Assembly: GCA_014871385.1 (NCBI GenBank)
Contig: CM026425.1
Span: 7,603,243-7,667,242 of the forward strand
Direction of reading: 5' to 3'
DNA: 64,000 nt
DNA from: Ceratodon purpureus
Lineage: Eukaryota; Streptophyta; Bryopsida; Pseudoditrichales; Ditrichaceae
The translations under genes and the position numbers were made by a program. Numbering within the stretch: the stretch's first letter is position 1; the number at the start of each line of letters is the position of its first letter. The notes under the pieces were generated by a model that was not told the DNA's origin, made no database searches, and was given only the letters and a program-made list of their open reading frames with translations. Shown piece by piece: positions 1 to 9,829 of the stretch.

Positions 1-1667
1 AGGCATATATTGCCTAATAGGGCAATATTTGCCTTTGTACCTGATCATGGTCTCATCGACCGTGAGTGCAACATTGGGGTTCCACAATGTTGCACAAGCC
101 TCCCTCACCCCATTGGCTAACCATCGCACTTTCCATATTTTATCATAGCTTGGGTCATTCTTGTCTCCCTCCCTACTAGAGTGCGGGGTCAAATGCAAAC
201 ATCGTGTGATAGACTCAAAACGGTCACGAGACATCATTGAGGAAATAATTGGGCAATGGTATAACACTTGGTCACGTGACCAGTAAAGCCTGAGATTGGG
301 TAGCCTCTTGAGACTCATAAACATCCGGATAGATAAATAACCCTCCAAGTCCCTAATAGTCAAAGGCATCCATCTTGGTCCCCCTCTAGTGCTTCCATCG
401 TCTTTGGTCACTTCCAATGCATATCTATTTGTTTCTTGCACAATTCTCTTCAAAGTGGAAACAGGAAAAAATCTGTGAAACAAACCAAGTGGCGAAGGCA
501 CTTTTTCAAATTCAATTTTGCAACCAGGTTCTGGCCCTGAAAACATATTGGTATCATGGCTGTAGTTCTCTAATCCTACTGCCCATGTCTCCCCCCGATA
601 AATATCCTCAATAGACCCTGGTACAATCTTCTTTGGCTTTCTGGGTCCCGCTTGGCCCCTCCCTGCCCCACTTCGCCCGGTCCTACCCCGCCCCCTTCCT
701 TGGTTGGTGGCGACGCCCATGTCATCCGACCCCACCTCTTCACCAACTGCCCCAAAATGGTCGCCTACTCCTCTCCCTCGGCGCCCACCGGTGGCTCCAC
801 GACCAGCAGCTCGGCGCCATGTCACAGCGATTCCCTCATCCCCACTCAACCCCCGACCCCGACCTCTCCCCCTCCCTCTAGCTCTCCCTCTCCCTCGCCC
901 AGATGTCTCTCCCTCTCCCTGGATCCCCACCCCGTCCTCACTCTCTCCGAACCCGCCAATCCCCCTCTCGGCATCCCTCTCTCCCTCCCGACCCCGATCT
1001 CTCTCTGAATCCCCCTCTCGACCTCGCTCCCCTCCACTGCCCCATCTACTTCTCCCTGATTTTCCACCCCGGTCTCTCTCCCCCCCGATGTCCTCCCTCT
1101 TCCTACCACTCTCCCTCTCCCTCTCCCCCCTCGCATCCCTCTACCGCCCTCCTCCCTTGTACATCCCCGCCCTGAATCACTAACCCCTGCTCCCCTTTTT
1201 CCCCGGCGCCCTCGTCCCCGCCCTTCTCCCCGCGGCCTGCCTCCCCGACCCCTTCTTGATGCAGGCGACGCCTCCCCTGCGCCCTCGCCAAACTCGCCTC
1301 CGACCTCCACCTCGGCGACCCCCCGTCCGCGCCCTGTCAGAGTCACCAGCAGTCCCCCACCTTCACCGTAAGTCATCAAACTCCCACCCTCCATGCTCCC
1401 TCCCCCCACCATGTCTTCATCCCCCGAACTTGGCTCCTCCTCACTACAGAAGTTCATTTCCCACTCCCCGAACTGACCCATCTCGTTTTCTGGATTGTGC
1501 AGGTGGAAGAAGGAAGCGGGCTCGGCATTGGGATTCACCTGATGGAGGCTGTTAAGCCCCACGCGGGCTTCCTCCGCCTCTACGCGCCCTAGATGGTTGG
1601 CGACCGCGCTCCGCCACCCCCATGCCGCCCTCTCGGCCGGTCCCTGCTGTTGGCTGGCCCTCGGCAA
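1..1667 (-). CDS. piggyBac-type transposase, 5' part (runs off left edge)
   Basis: Cut-and-paste DNA transposase of the piggyBac/PGBD superfamily (DDE_Tnp_1_7 type), which inserts at TTAA. A minus-strand frame is open from about 1179 to position 1. It reads a Gly/Arg-rich tract (about 660-1100), then GETWAVGLENYSHDTNMF, WMPLTIRDLEGYLSIRMF, LYWSRDQVLYHCPIISSM, MSRDRFESITRCLHL and finally VDETMIRYKGKYCPIRQYMP at the window edge. The last block matches the piggyBac region around the first catalytic Asp (DEQM..FKGR...QYMP type). The remaining catalytic Asp residues and the C-terminus lie outside the window. A second minus-strand frame (846-1667; acidic FCSEEEPSSGDEDM followed by Gly/Arg repeats) looks like the N-terminus. 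Joining the two needs an intron or a frameshift between about 1000 and 1180 that I could not place. The start is therefore uncertain and the gene may be broken. Confidence 0.85.
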
Positions 1668-1709
1668 ACCGAGCCCGGACTCTCCTTCCTCCTCCTCCTC
1701 CGAAGTCTG

Positions 1710-2412
1710 CTACATCAGCCCCCTCCACAGGCGGGGGGGACTCATCCTGACGAGGTCTCCTCCACCCTCCCAGCCCCCGCTCTCCATCTGCACCATTTCT
1801 GCTGCGGCCCTGACCCCGACCTCTTCGCCCACCCCTCCCTCTGCGTGCAACTCGGATGACGCGGTCTCCCTCCTCATCCCCATCAGCACCTCCGTCTGGG
1901 AGATCATGTGGGAGCCCTCCATTGAGAGTCCATGGTCGCACAACTCTTGGGATGTGCCATCCATCGGGTGAGGAGGATGGATCAGGCCAGATGTACCCAC
2001 GGAGTAGCTCATTGAGCCATTCTGGAAATCCATCCTCCCTCCCCTCTTCTCTCCGCTCTTGCCACCTCAAAATATAAGCTGTCTAACGTCGGAAGGAGTA
2101 GCGAAGTCCCTGGTTTGTGTCGTGGATTCTCCCCCACCTCTCTCCTACAAATCCAGGGAGCCTCCTGAGGTAAGTCTCGTCAAAAAGCCCCAAGACTAGT
2201 GAAGTTTGATGTTCGTTGGCCCCCTGCTCCTCTTGCAACCAATGGGAGATTGCAGCTACATGCTCATTCAACTCTTCTGGTGGTGGTGGTGGTGGTGGGG
2301 GAAAGGTATAGCGTGAAGGTGCATAGGCCATCCGAAAATGATGTTGCTTCTCCTTTCCACAAACTCGCAGTTTCTCACTGTCCTCGAAATGCCTTGCTGT
2401 AGCACAGCCCAC
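1710..2412 (-). CDS. possible upstream coding exons of the piggyBac-type gene
   Basis: Two minus-strand open segments look protein-like rather than low-complexity. One is at 2083-2412: a run of eight Pro, then HVAAISHWLQEEQGANEH and GLFDETYLRRLPGFVGERWG. The other is at 1710-2033: MSYSVGTSGLIHPPHPMDGT and MISQTEVLMGMRRET. Each closes with a stop, and I found no convincing splice pair joining them to each other or to the transposase frame. They could be 5' exons of the transposase gene, exons of a separate host gene, or chance open frames in a strand-biased GA/CT-rich region. Confidence 0.3.
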
Positions 2413-3035
2413 TGCCTCTCACTTGTTCACCCTCCCCGAATCTCAAGCAGAGCTCCAGCACAGTTCTCTCGCAGCAGCTCCCCACCTCCCCAGATCCCCT
2501 CCACTGTCCCCTTTCCGATCACGTACTCTCCCCTCGTCCTACTTCACCTTTCCCCTTTCGCTCCCTCTCTCAATCTCCCTGTTCCCCTCTCTCGGCACTA
2601 ATCATTTTTTTTTCCTTCTATTTCTTCAGGTTTCCTCTCTCGGCTTCACCGCCACTCTCTTCCAGTAAGTCACCTCCGATGCAGACTCCCTGAATTTGCC
2701 CACCCCGCCCCTCAGGTACTCTCCCCTCGTCCTCATTCTCCCTGGTTTTCCTCTTCTCCCTCCCCGATCCCTCTCTGGTTCTCTCGCAGCAGACTGATTT
2801 TTTTAATTTCTCTTATGCCTCCCTGTAGGTTCCCCCCCAAGGATTCCCCGACGCTCACCTCTTCGATCTCTCGTTGAACTTCCCTGGACTAATTCTCCCG
2901 GCCCCTCAGGTACTTCCCCCTCCCTCTCAATCTCTCTCCCCCCCTCCCTTGTGGTCCCCAACCACCCTTCACTCTCCCCTCCCTCGATTCTCGAACTCAC
3001 CGTTTCCCCTTGCGATCTCACTGCAGGTTCTCTCT
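2160..3035 (+). other. pyrimidine-rich stretch with repeated AG|GT splice-like signals
   Basis: The plus strand is dominated by CT-rich sequence from about 640 to 3100. Between 2160 and 3035 it contains a perfect donor consensus (GAG|GTAAGT, near 2165) and several pyrimidine tracts ending in AG followed directly by GT (near 2630, 2711, 2828, 2911 and 3026), plus a GTAAGT at 2665. No coding frame was recognised here. It may be the 5' region of an unseen plus-strand transcript or simply compositional bias. Confidence 0.3.
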
Positions 3036-3936
3036 TCCCGAACCCCGCCCGGTTGCTCAGCTCCACCCCACTCGCCTCACACGATCCGAAATTCACCGAA
3101 ACCACACTTTGTTCTCTCTCACGGTTTCACTGCTATGACTGTACTGATAGGACCGGCCCAGGACCGCTAGTTCGCTAAGGAAGTTCGGAACTCTCTCCTT
3201 GATTCTGCAGCATTTGGGAAACTGAATGCTCATTTTGCAGCAAGGCCCTTACATTCTCCTTGTTTGAGTGTCTTGATGACAAATCTTCAATTGACGGCCA
3301 CTCTCTCTCCTTGCAATTGGTATTGTCAGTCAAATCTCTCCTTGGGGGCTATAATTGAATTCCGTTGCCCACCCCAACCTTGATTGTGGCTTGAATTTGG
3401 TGGCTGTGAGGATCTTCCCCTCTCCCTCCCATTAGTGCTTGCTTTGGATCCCACAGTTTTAGCAATGCAAAGTGACGCCCCCTCCAAACCCTCATTTTGA
3501 AATTTGTATTTGAATATGATTGTGCCATGTGTCCATAGTATTTTGAAGGGACTTGGTCCCTCCTCCACCGTGGCTGTCTACATGGAGTACTTTTTTGAAC
3601 ATTCAACAACTGCCCACAAAACCACAAACTGCCCATTTTACAACCGATGCACCTCCCGGGCACTTTCCAAATTTTTTGTCCAAGACAGTTTTTCCTCCTC
3701 AAAGTTCCTGCCCTTGCAAAGCAAGTGCCCTCAAGTTGGAAAAAGTTCACTGCGCGGTATTGATCATTTCCACTTTGGAGTGCCATTAAAATTCACCAAC
3801 ATGGAATTTTCTGAAAAAAAAAAAAAGTGATTTGGATACATTTCACCACCCTGAACCTCAAAAAAAAAAATTGGATGAAAAACTGTCAACTGAATGACAG
3901 CTGCGAACGGTCAAAGAATGAAATCGACCAGTTTTT

Positions 3937-3961
3937 GGTCATTTAGGCGTTTAGGGGTTAA
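3937..3961 (-). repeat. piggyBac-type terminal sequence with TTAA target site
   Basis: Read on the minus strand from 3961, the sequence is TTAA followed by CCCCTAAACGCCTAAATGAC. The same start (TTAA, CCCCTAAACGCCTAAACGAC) opens the short element at 42892, and similarity between the two loci continues for roughly 200 bases inward. TTAA duplication and a terminal CCC are hallmarks of piggyBac elements. The orientation fits this being the 5' end of the element that encodes the transposase at 1-1667, which would put an untranslated leader of about 1.5-2.3 kb between them. That link is inference. Confidence 0.65.
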
Positions 3962-5646
3962 TATCTAGCGTCATGATGCGGAGCCACTGAAGTGTTTTGG
4001 GTTTTCTAGATCTTCAGCGATTGATTTTGCATGGATTTTGTTTGCAATTTTTAAAACCAAGATGTGTGGTATATTCATTGGATGGCGTTGCTTCAGGTTC
4101 ATGATTGAAAGATTGGGTTTATTTAGGTGGGGGGATAGTCATCGAGGGGTATTGTGGGGATTTAGGGCAGAGATGGAGGAGAGAGGGGAAGGGGTGGATA
4201 TAAATAATATTGAGTGATCAAGTACCCTGAGCAGGAATATAAGGTTGATTGTATTCATGGAGGAGGAAATCAGGAATAATATACATGCTGCAACAAACCC
4301 TAAACCTGGGGCATTGGCACCGCAAGGTGTTTTTGAATTTAAAAAACATAGAAAGAAGATTTAAATTTTGAATAAGTGGGAAATGAAGACAATCTTAAAT
4401 TTAGATTGTAACATGGTTGTTTTTAAATATACTACCAAATTTCCGATTCACAATAAAATAAAAATAAAAGTAATCTTAAAATTAGATTATAGTATAGTTG
4501 TGTTTAAATATACTATTGAAGTCCATGGCCTCACGGCTCTACAAAAGGGGTGCTCTAAAAAAATGACTTAAACTAAAATTTGTAACCTGAAAAAACTAGA
4601 AAAATAATTCAAGTTTAATTAATGCGTGGTGATTGATTTGTACCAAGGGAACAGACTTGGGTAGTGCAACAAACATGATATTAGAATTTTTGGGGTGGGG
4701 CACTAAACTCCCATCCAACCTCTTCCCCTCCATAAATCCCTTCACAGTCCCTCCAACATCCAAACCAAGGTGCTGTTTTTGAGGGACTGCGGTGCAGATG
4801 CTCTCAACGACAATGTCCAATTATGATCCCTGGCATGGGTCAGTTAGCCTTGAGCTCTGTTACGAGCTCAATCTTTAGACCCAAGCTGCTGGTAGCTTTA
4901 AAATTTGGGGGCTGCCCAGGGTGAACTGTCCATTGAACTCTTTGTTGAAATTTAAGTGAAGTTTGGACATCGCATATTTGAGTCGGGAAGCAAGCGGAGT
5001 AGTATTAGCAGAAGTTGTAGCTGTTTTTTCAAGTGATACTCTCTTCCTGACCTTCAGTGACTCAATTTGTCGATGTCATTTTAGGAAGGCCATTTTGCAC
5101 ATGAGCGGCGCTTTGATTAATTGATTACAGCGTTTGAGTGTGTGTCAATCATGACAAGTAGATTACAATTGGCAGGGTAACAGAAATCTTTGTTGTTGGT
5201 CCTAAACAAAGAATGATGAACTGCCTTTCCTCAGTTGCTGACGTTTTTATCACAATCTGGGACCCATCGGGACAAATTGACTAGTACCATACGTCCCAAT
5301 GCTCTCACCTATTTGTATTCGTAACCAGAAAGATTGGAAAATCATGTCTGAGACTTGAAGTTCTGTGGAAGCATAGAGTAATATTCAAATAGAGTATTTT
5401 ACAAGAGTATTCAAATTTCAGTATTCCTTTGAGACTATACGCTGATATGATATATTCCTCTAGGAAATCATTTGGGACTGAACACGGATACAACGATTCT
5501 GTTAGGTTTGAACTTCGAATAGACAAATGAAGAGATAATCTTTACGGCAGTACGGTGCTTCACGATTCTGTTATGCATTATTATATGGAAGAACCTGTAG
5601 GAAGGTTTCTAGCTAACTTACGACACTTCAAGCAATTGGATACCGT
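3962..5646. other. intergenic, AT-rich, no gene recognised
   Basis: No gene is supported here. An imperfect direct repeat of about 83 bases is visible (units starting near 4389 and 4471, each with AATCTTAAA.TTAGATT and TTTAAATATACTA). A 74-codon minus-strand frame at 4596-4820 shows no family features. Confidence 0.5.
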
Positions 5647-5859
5647 ATGGTGCAAGTTAATGTATTGTCTGGAAATTCAACTGCACGAATTATATGTAAA
5701 GGCATCTGGCGGTACATAACTATAATACAACAAAGGTGGCGTGAAATGATAGAGTTGCTTGCAGGTCGCAAGTCAGTGAAGACTTATCCGACACGCTTCA
5801 GGCTTGTCGGTATTGGGCTGGCCATAAAGATTGGACCTCGTTTCGCATTAGCATTGTAA

Positions 5860-6081
5860 ATGTCGTGTATTCGATCTCCGAACATGCGGGGTGTGCATCG
5901 GGTAGCCATGGCTGTGGACGGTTACAGCCGCCTGAGCAATATTCCAGAGCTCCAGGAGCTGCTTACTTCGAACTACAACTGGGTTGTCGATGCTCACGAG
6001 CCAAAACATCTGCTACTCTTCCTCGCGGCCTCCTTCGGCCTCCTGGCCATTGGCCTCGTCCTCTGGGGTAGATACTCTTGA
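5860..6081 (+). CDS. small single-pass membrane protein, unrecognised
   Basis: Open frame of 73 codons with in-frame ATG codons at 5860, 5884 and 5908. The third (MAVDGYSRLSNIPELQELL) gives a more natural N-terminus and a protein of 57 aa. A soluble segment (TSNYNWVVDAHEPKHLLL) leads into a C-terminal hydrophobic helix of about 20 residues (FLAASFGLLAIGLVLW) ending in GRYS. The layout resembles small accessory subunits of organelle membrane complexes or tail-anchored proteins, but I cannot assign a family. The base composition is richer in G+C than the flanks, which supports coding. A 70-codon open frame directly upstream (5647-5859) ends just before the first ATG and is probably leader. No introns are evident. 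Whether it is a real gene is uncertain. Confidence 0.45.
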   Translation: MSCIRSPNMRGVHRVAMAVDGYSRLSNIPELQELLTSNYNWVVDAHEPKHLLLFLAASFGLLAIGLVLWGRYS

Positions 6082-6974
6082 CTCTCAATTGATCTTGGTC
6101 GGTTTATTGTTTCAAAGGCGGCATAGAAGGTGTGATTCCTCCGCGAGCTGAGGTGACTGCATATGTATCGATTGTTTATAACTGAACATTCAGGATGAAT
6201 CTGATCTTGATTATTGTGTTGTATGTTACAGCATTGGCAAAGTGGTACTCTTCTGGGGTAAAGATGTCGAAAGATCGGTGGCTCTAGGGCATGTCTCTGA
6301 CCGGACTATTAGCGTAGACATTTCTGTTGTAAAATATGCTTAAACATCTGAGTATACTGTTATACAGACGAAACATCAACGATTGAGTTCGGTACTTCGC
6401 TAGGCCTATCTCCTTCAAGAGATTTGGGAAGAATCCGGTACTAGGCAGAACCTCAGCAGCTAGTTTCCGAACCAACGTTGGTTTGCTTGCTTTGGCTATG
6501 CCAGCTCTGACTCTGCTCGCTGATAGGGTCTGGACGGCACAACTCCCTCCAGGCTTGCGGTAAACTGTTATTCTTTATCTTTTTGGAACTAAACGGACGG
6601 TGTAGAATGTGATACTTACGTAGCCTACGATAGTGCTGGGCAGTAATGGAAGAAAATCAAGTAAGATTGTGGGAACGGTCTCACTTGGGATCATATGTCA
6701 TATTGACACCGGCAATTCAGTGCTGTTTTTGAGGAGATATTTATCATCGACTTGGTTCGAGAGCAATCGTGCCAAGACTTTCACCATAATGAATCCATAG
6801 ACAGTGGAGTGACTTATCAAAAGCGGCGACAATAGTTTTGAGAGAAAGGTGCGACTGACATGACACTGTTCATTGTCATGGCTAGGCTGAATTAAATCCA
6901 TTTAAGATGGGCATCAAGGGGACAGACAACAAGACAGTAACTGATAATAACTAATGCGCTTATATATATTAAAA
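6082..6974. other. intergenic, no gene recognised
   Basis: Only short frames without recognisable domains. Probably the 3' flank of the small membrane-protein frame and spacer. Confidence 0.4.
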
Positions 6975-7114
6975 TGGCGACATCAAGCCCTGCTGTGCAA
7001 TACGGCGACATCAAGCCCTGCTGCGCAATAAGGCCATATCAAGGCCTGCTGTGCAACATGGCGACATCAAGCCCTAGCATGCAATACGGCGACATCAAGC
7101 CCTGCTTTACATGC
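6975..7114. repeat. 28-bp minisatellite, 5 units
   Basis: Five head-to-tail units of exactly 28 bases (starts 6975, 7003, 7031, 7059, 7087), core GGCGACATCAAGCCCTGCTG. Units 1, 2 and 5 are close to identical over the core; units 3 and 4 carry several substitutions. Confidence 0.9.
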
Positions 7115-7539
7115 AGTGGCTAAGTAGCCCTCAACGAAGTGTTTCCAGACAGCTCAGGTGGACAGTAAGTGCACTGTCGCCTTCCAGAGGCACTGCAATG
7201 TGCAGAAGGCGTGGAACTTCGGCTCCGGTGACACTGCTACCTTCTTACCCGACCTGCACTGAAGAAGAGAACGGTAACAATTCAGAGTCACTATACAAAT
7301 CCATTTTATCCTTCTCCACTGAGCAAATGAACGATGTAGGAGTCTACACTTACAATTGTGGCTTGAATGGACAGTCAGGGAGTGGAGCGCCCATTCATGC
7401 AAGAGATGATCGCGAGCTCAAAAATGTCGATCTCAGATATGTTAGTGCTGTCGTGGGACCTGTAATAAGGACCACCAGCAATCGATTTGAGTTAATAGCA
7501 ATTCTTATAATAGCAACCAATTTAAGACCTAGGCCTTAA
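7111..7539 (+). CDS. hypothetical 142-codon open frame, doubtful
   Basis: ATG at 7111 inside the last minisatellite unit, stop at 7539. The product is Ser/Arg-rich at the N-terminus and later reads NNSESLYKSILSFSTEQMND. No domain, signal peptide or homologue was recognised. It could be a chance frame in a GC-richer spacer or an exon of an undetected gene. Confidence 0.15.
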   Translation: MQWLSSPQRSVSRQLRWTVSALSPSRGTAMCRRRGTSAPVTLLPSYPTCTEEENGNNSESLYKSILSFSTEQMNDVGVYTYNCGLNGQSGSGAPIHARDDRELKNVDLRYVSAVVGPVIRTTSNRFELIAILIIATNLRPRP

Positions 7540-8013
7540 CCCTAATAAAGCATACACTACAGTTTTGCAGAGGAATTGGATATATACACCACAGCAGGCC
7601 AAGCAAGGATCCTCTATCCCACCATCCATGTGGATTGAGGGTGAATTCGTATCGTACTTAGAGTATTCTCGAATTTCGTGGTAGTTGATGAAGTACATTT
7701 GGATCCGCTTAGCCCGTCCTTCATAGTGGCGTTCTATCCGTCTTCATCATATTTTTATCCTCCGGATTTTCACCGAGCTCCAGTAAAATTCGTCACATAA
7801 CTTTAACTGTACAAAAAAACCTCATCTACGACCTACATCCAACACTGTAAACAAGCACATACTATTTGTACATTTAACACGAGCATTCAACCTCAGGAAA
7901 CAGTGCAATCTAACTATTGAACCAGCCTTTGCACCTGTTGCATTCACGTTATTTGACAAGAATATATCTAACAAACGATAGTGCAAATAATGAAAAGGGT
8001 GAGTGATTCTGCC

Positions 8014-8926
8014 CTAAAACTCTCTGAGCAGCCCAGGAGACCAACATGTACAAAACGGAGATAAGCTGCTGAGCATTTTAAGGTTTGACATAACAAGAGG
8101 TAGCAAGAAAGAGCAAGGATTTTTGGAAGACCGGACTGTCTTCTCTGCAGGGTCAGGAGTCTCAGGAGGTGCTTGCAGCTGCGGACTCCCTTGAGCTGTC
8201 TTGGGGACGTCCTGTGCAGTGACCTAAAAAATCGTCATCACAAATGGGTTTCGTCAGAATTGTGCTACTGAGCGCTCACATACAGCCCAATGATTGCTTA
8301 CATGCAATTCTGAATAACGAATGGGAGGATAGCTGTAGAGGAAAAAACGTGCCAGTTCACCTTGAGTATCTTAGGTGCTACCGTCTTCGCATCCTCCACA
8401 ACAACAGCCTTTTTGAGGACCATACCTGCACAAAAACCTTAGCCATCATCAAACATGGCCGAGTCCAAAATTCCTAGTACTTCAAGATGTTAATTTCAGC
8501 AACATTCTCGCCACTCTAACAGCCTGACAAGTGAGAATTCCTCGCTAACAGCAAGAGATTCAACGCTAACCTAAAATCCCAAACACCTAGAATTGCCCCT
8601 CATCAACGTCTCAAAAACGCCAGAAACTCCCCCTTTCACAAAGAATCTACCTAAATCCAGAAACACGCATACAACCTCAAGTTAACAGTCCAATTCAACG
8701 CACCTCTGCCCAGTGCCAAATAAGAAAAAAACAAAAGCGAGACAATCCACATGAAAAAAGACCACATACCAGGCTGAGCCATGAAGAACTCATCAGGATC
8801 AATGGGCTCCTCCGGAGCTGTGAAGTCGTGGAACTTGGGCGCTTGGAAGCTCTCATAGAACTCATCCGGCTCAAAGCTTTCCTCAAACCCACTCCCAAAC
8901 GTCACAGAAGCCTCCTGCAGCCCCAT
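8014..8926 (-). CDS. short TPX2-like (N-terminal motif) protein, 3 exons
   Basis: Minus-strand gene. Exons: 8770-8926, 8361-8425 and 8014-8223, joined in frame at good GT-AG sites (G|GTATGT...GTGCAG|G; AAG|GTGAAC...TTTTAG|G) to give 143 aa. The N-terminus has an acidic/aromatic block, DEFYESFQAPKFHDF, which resembles the conserved N-terminal stretch of plant TPX2-family microtubule/spindle proteins ([YF]E[FS].AP.F.DF). The rest (KKAVVVEDAKTVAPKIL and a Pro/Gln-rich tail) does not contain the TPX2 C-terminal KLEEE-type microtubule-binding domain, so the protein is much shorter than TPX2. It may be a truncated family member or an isoform with further exons. The splice structure is well supported; the family call is tentative. 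Confidence 0.6.
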
Positions 8927-9494
8927 CTACTCCAACACTCCACTACACCACCCAAACACCCGAAAATCTCCCCACCCCTCTACAACAAACAAACTCAAAC
9001 TACCAAATCCAAAACCTCCACATCCACAACACTACCAAACCAATCAACAAGAATCAAAACTCCAATCAGTTACTACTCCACCCAATCGTACAGGCAGATG
9101 AGATAAGATCAGAATATCAGTTAGATCGATATCGAACAAAACCAGCTGGTCATGAGTCTGAGAAATTGTGTGAGCTCGAACGATGTGCACGGCGTCAGCT
9201 AAGTTGCACTAGTGAGATGAGTGGCGTGATCCGTGATGGTCGAGAGTACATTTGGAGGTCGTGAGGTGCATCGATCGATGGATACTTGGAAGGCTCGGCA
9301 ACGGCCACTTCGCGGCGCGACGACATGTTCACTGTTTTCGCTTCGTGACCGTTGCGGGTGCTGTTCACACCGGCGTATCCGAGGCCGGCGTGGTGGCGTC
9401 CTCATCGGCTCCTTTGCCACGTCGGACGTTAGAGATTAGAGCTTAGCCGTTCGGACAGGAGGCGAAACTGTAGGTTGGTAGAGTTGGGTATTTA
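8927..9494. promoter_or_regulatory. upstream region of the TPX2-like gene
   Basis: A CA-rich leader on the plus strand (8930-9110) is followed by a GC-rich, CpG-containing stretch (about 9190-9450) with overlapping open frames on both strands. This is typical of a promoter/5' UTR and no coding call is justified. Confidence 0.4.
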
Positions 9495-9829
9495 GGGCCG
9501 GATCAGAATATGCCATGTGGAGATTAGGACGGCCGTCACTTTTCTGGACCAAACTATGTTGAGAGGCCGAGCCCTATGAAAAATTAGTTTGGTCTCTTAA
9601 CAAAAGTTTGGTATGAGCATTCTGCTTGACCCAAACCATTGTTCGAGAGGCCGTCGCCTTGGCACCATAATTTCTTAAAAGTGTTGCCATCTAGGTTTCT
9701 TTAGAAGCGACGTTCTTTGGACCTTAATCTTTATCGTGAAGGCCGAGAGGCCGGACTTTTGATATTTCAGCATTTTTATTGGTCCAAACCGACGGCCTCT
9801 CTAAGTTTGAGCATAGTTTGAAATGGCCT
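9495..9829. mobile_element. MITE with GGCC-type inverted ends, TTA flanks
   Basis: Left end GGGCCGGATCAGAATATG and right end, reversed, AGGCCATTTCAAACTATG. Flanked on both sides by TTA. The right-hand third (ATTGGTCCAAAC, TTTCAGCATTTT) matches, in inverse orientation, the smaller element at 41225-41373. Length 335 bases, no coding capacity. A three-base TWA flank would fit PIF/Harbinger, but that assignment is inference. Confidence 0.65.

Noticed and set aside
633-1183. Overlapping plus-strand frames rich in Pro/Ser
   Set aside because: They are the complement of the Gly/Arg-rich transposase N-terminus and have no domain; low-complexity shadows.
6975-7114. CRISPR-like array
   Set aside because: Units are contiguous without unique spacers, and the genome is plant nuclear; a minisatellite.
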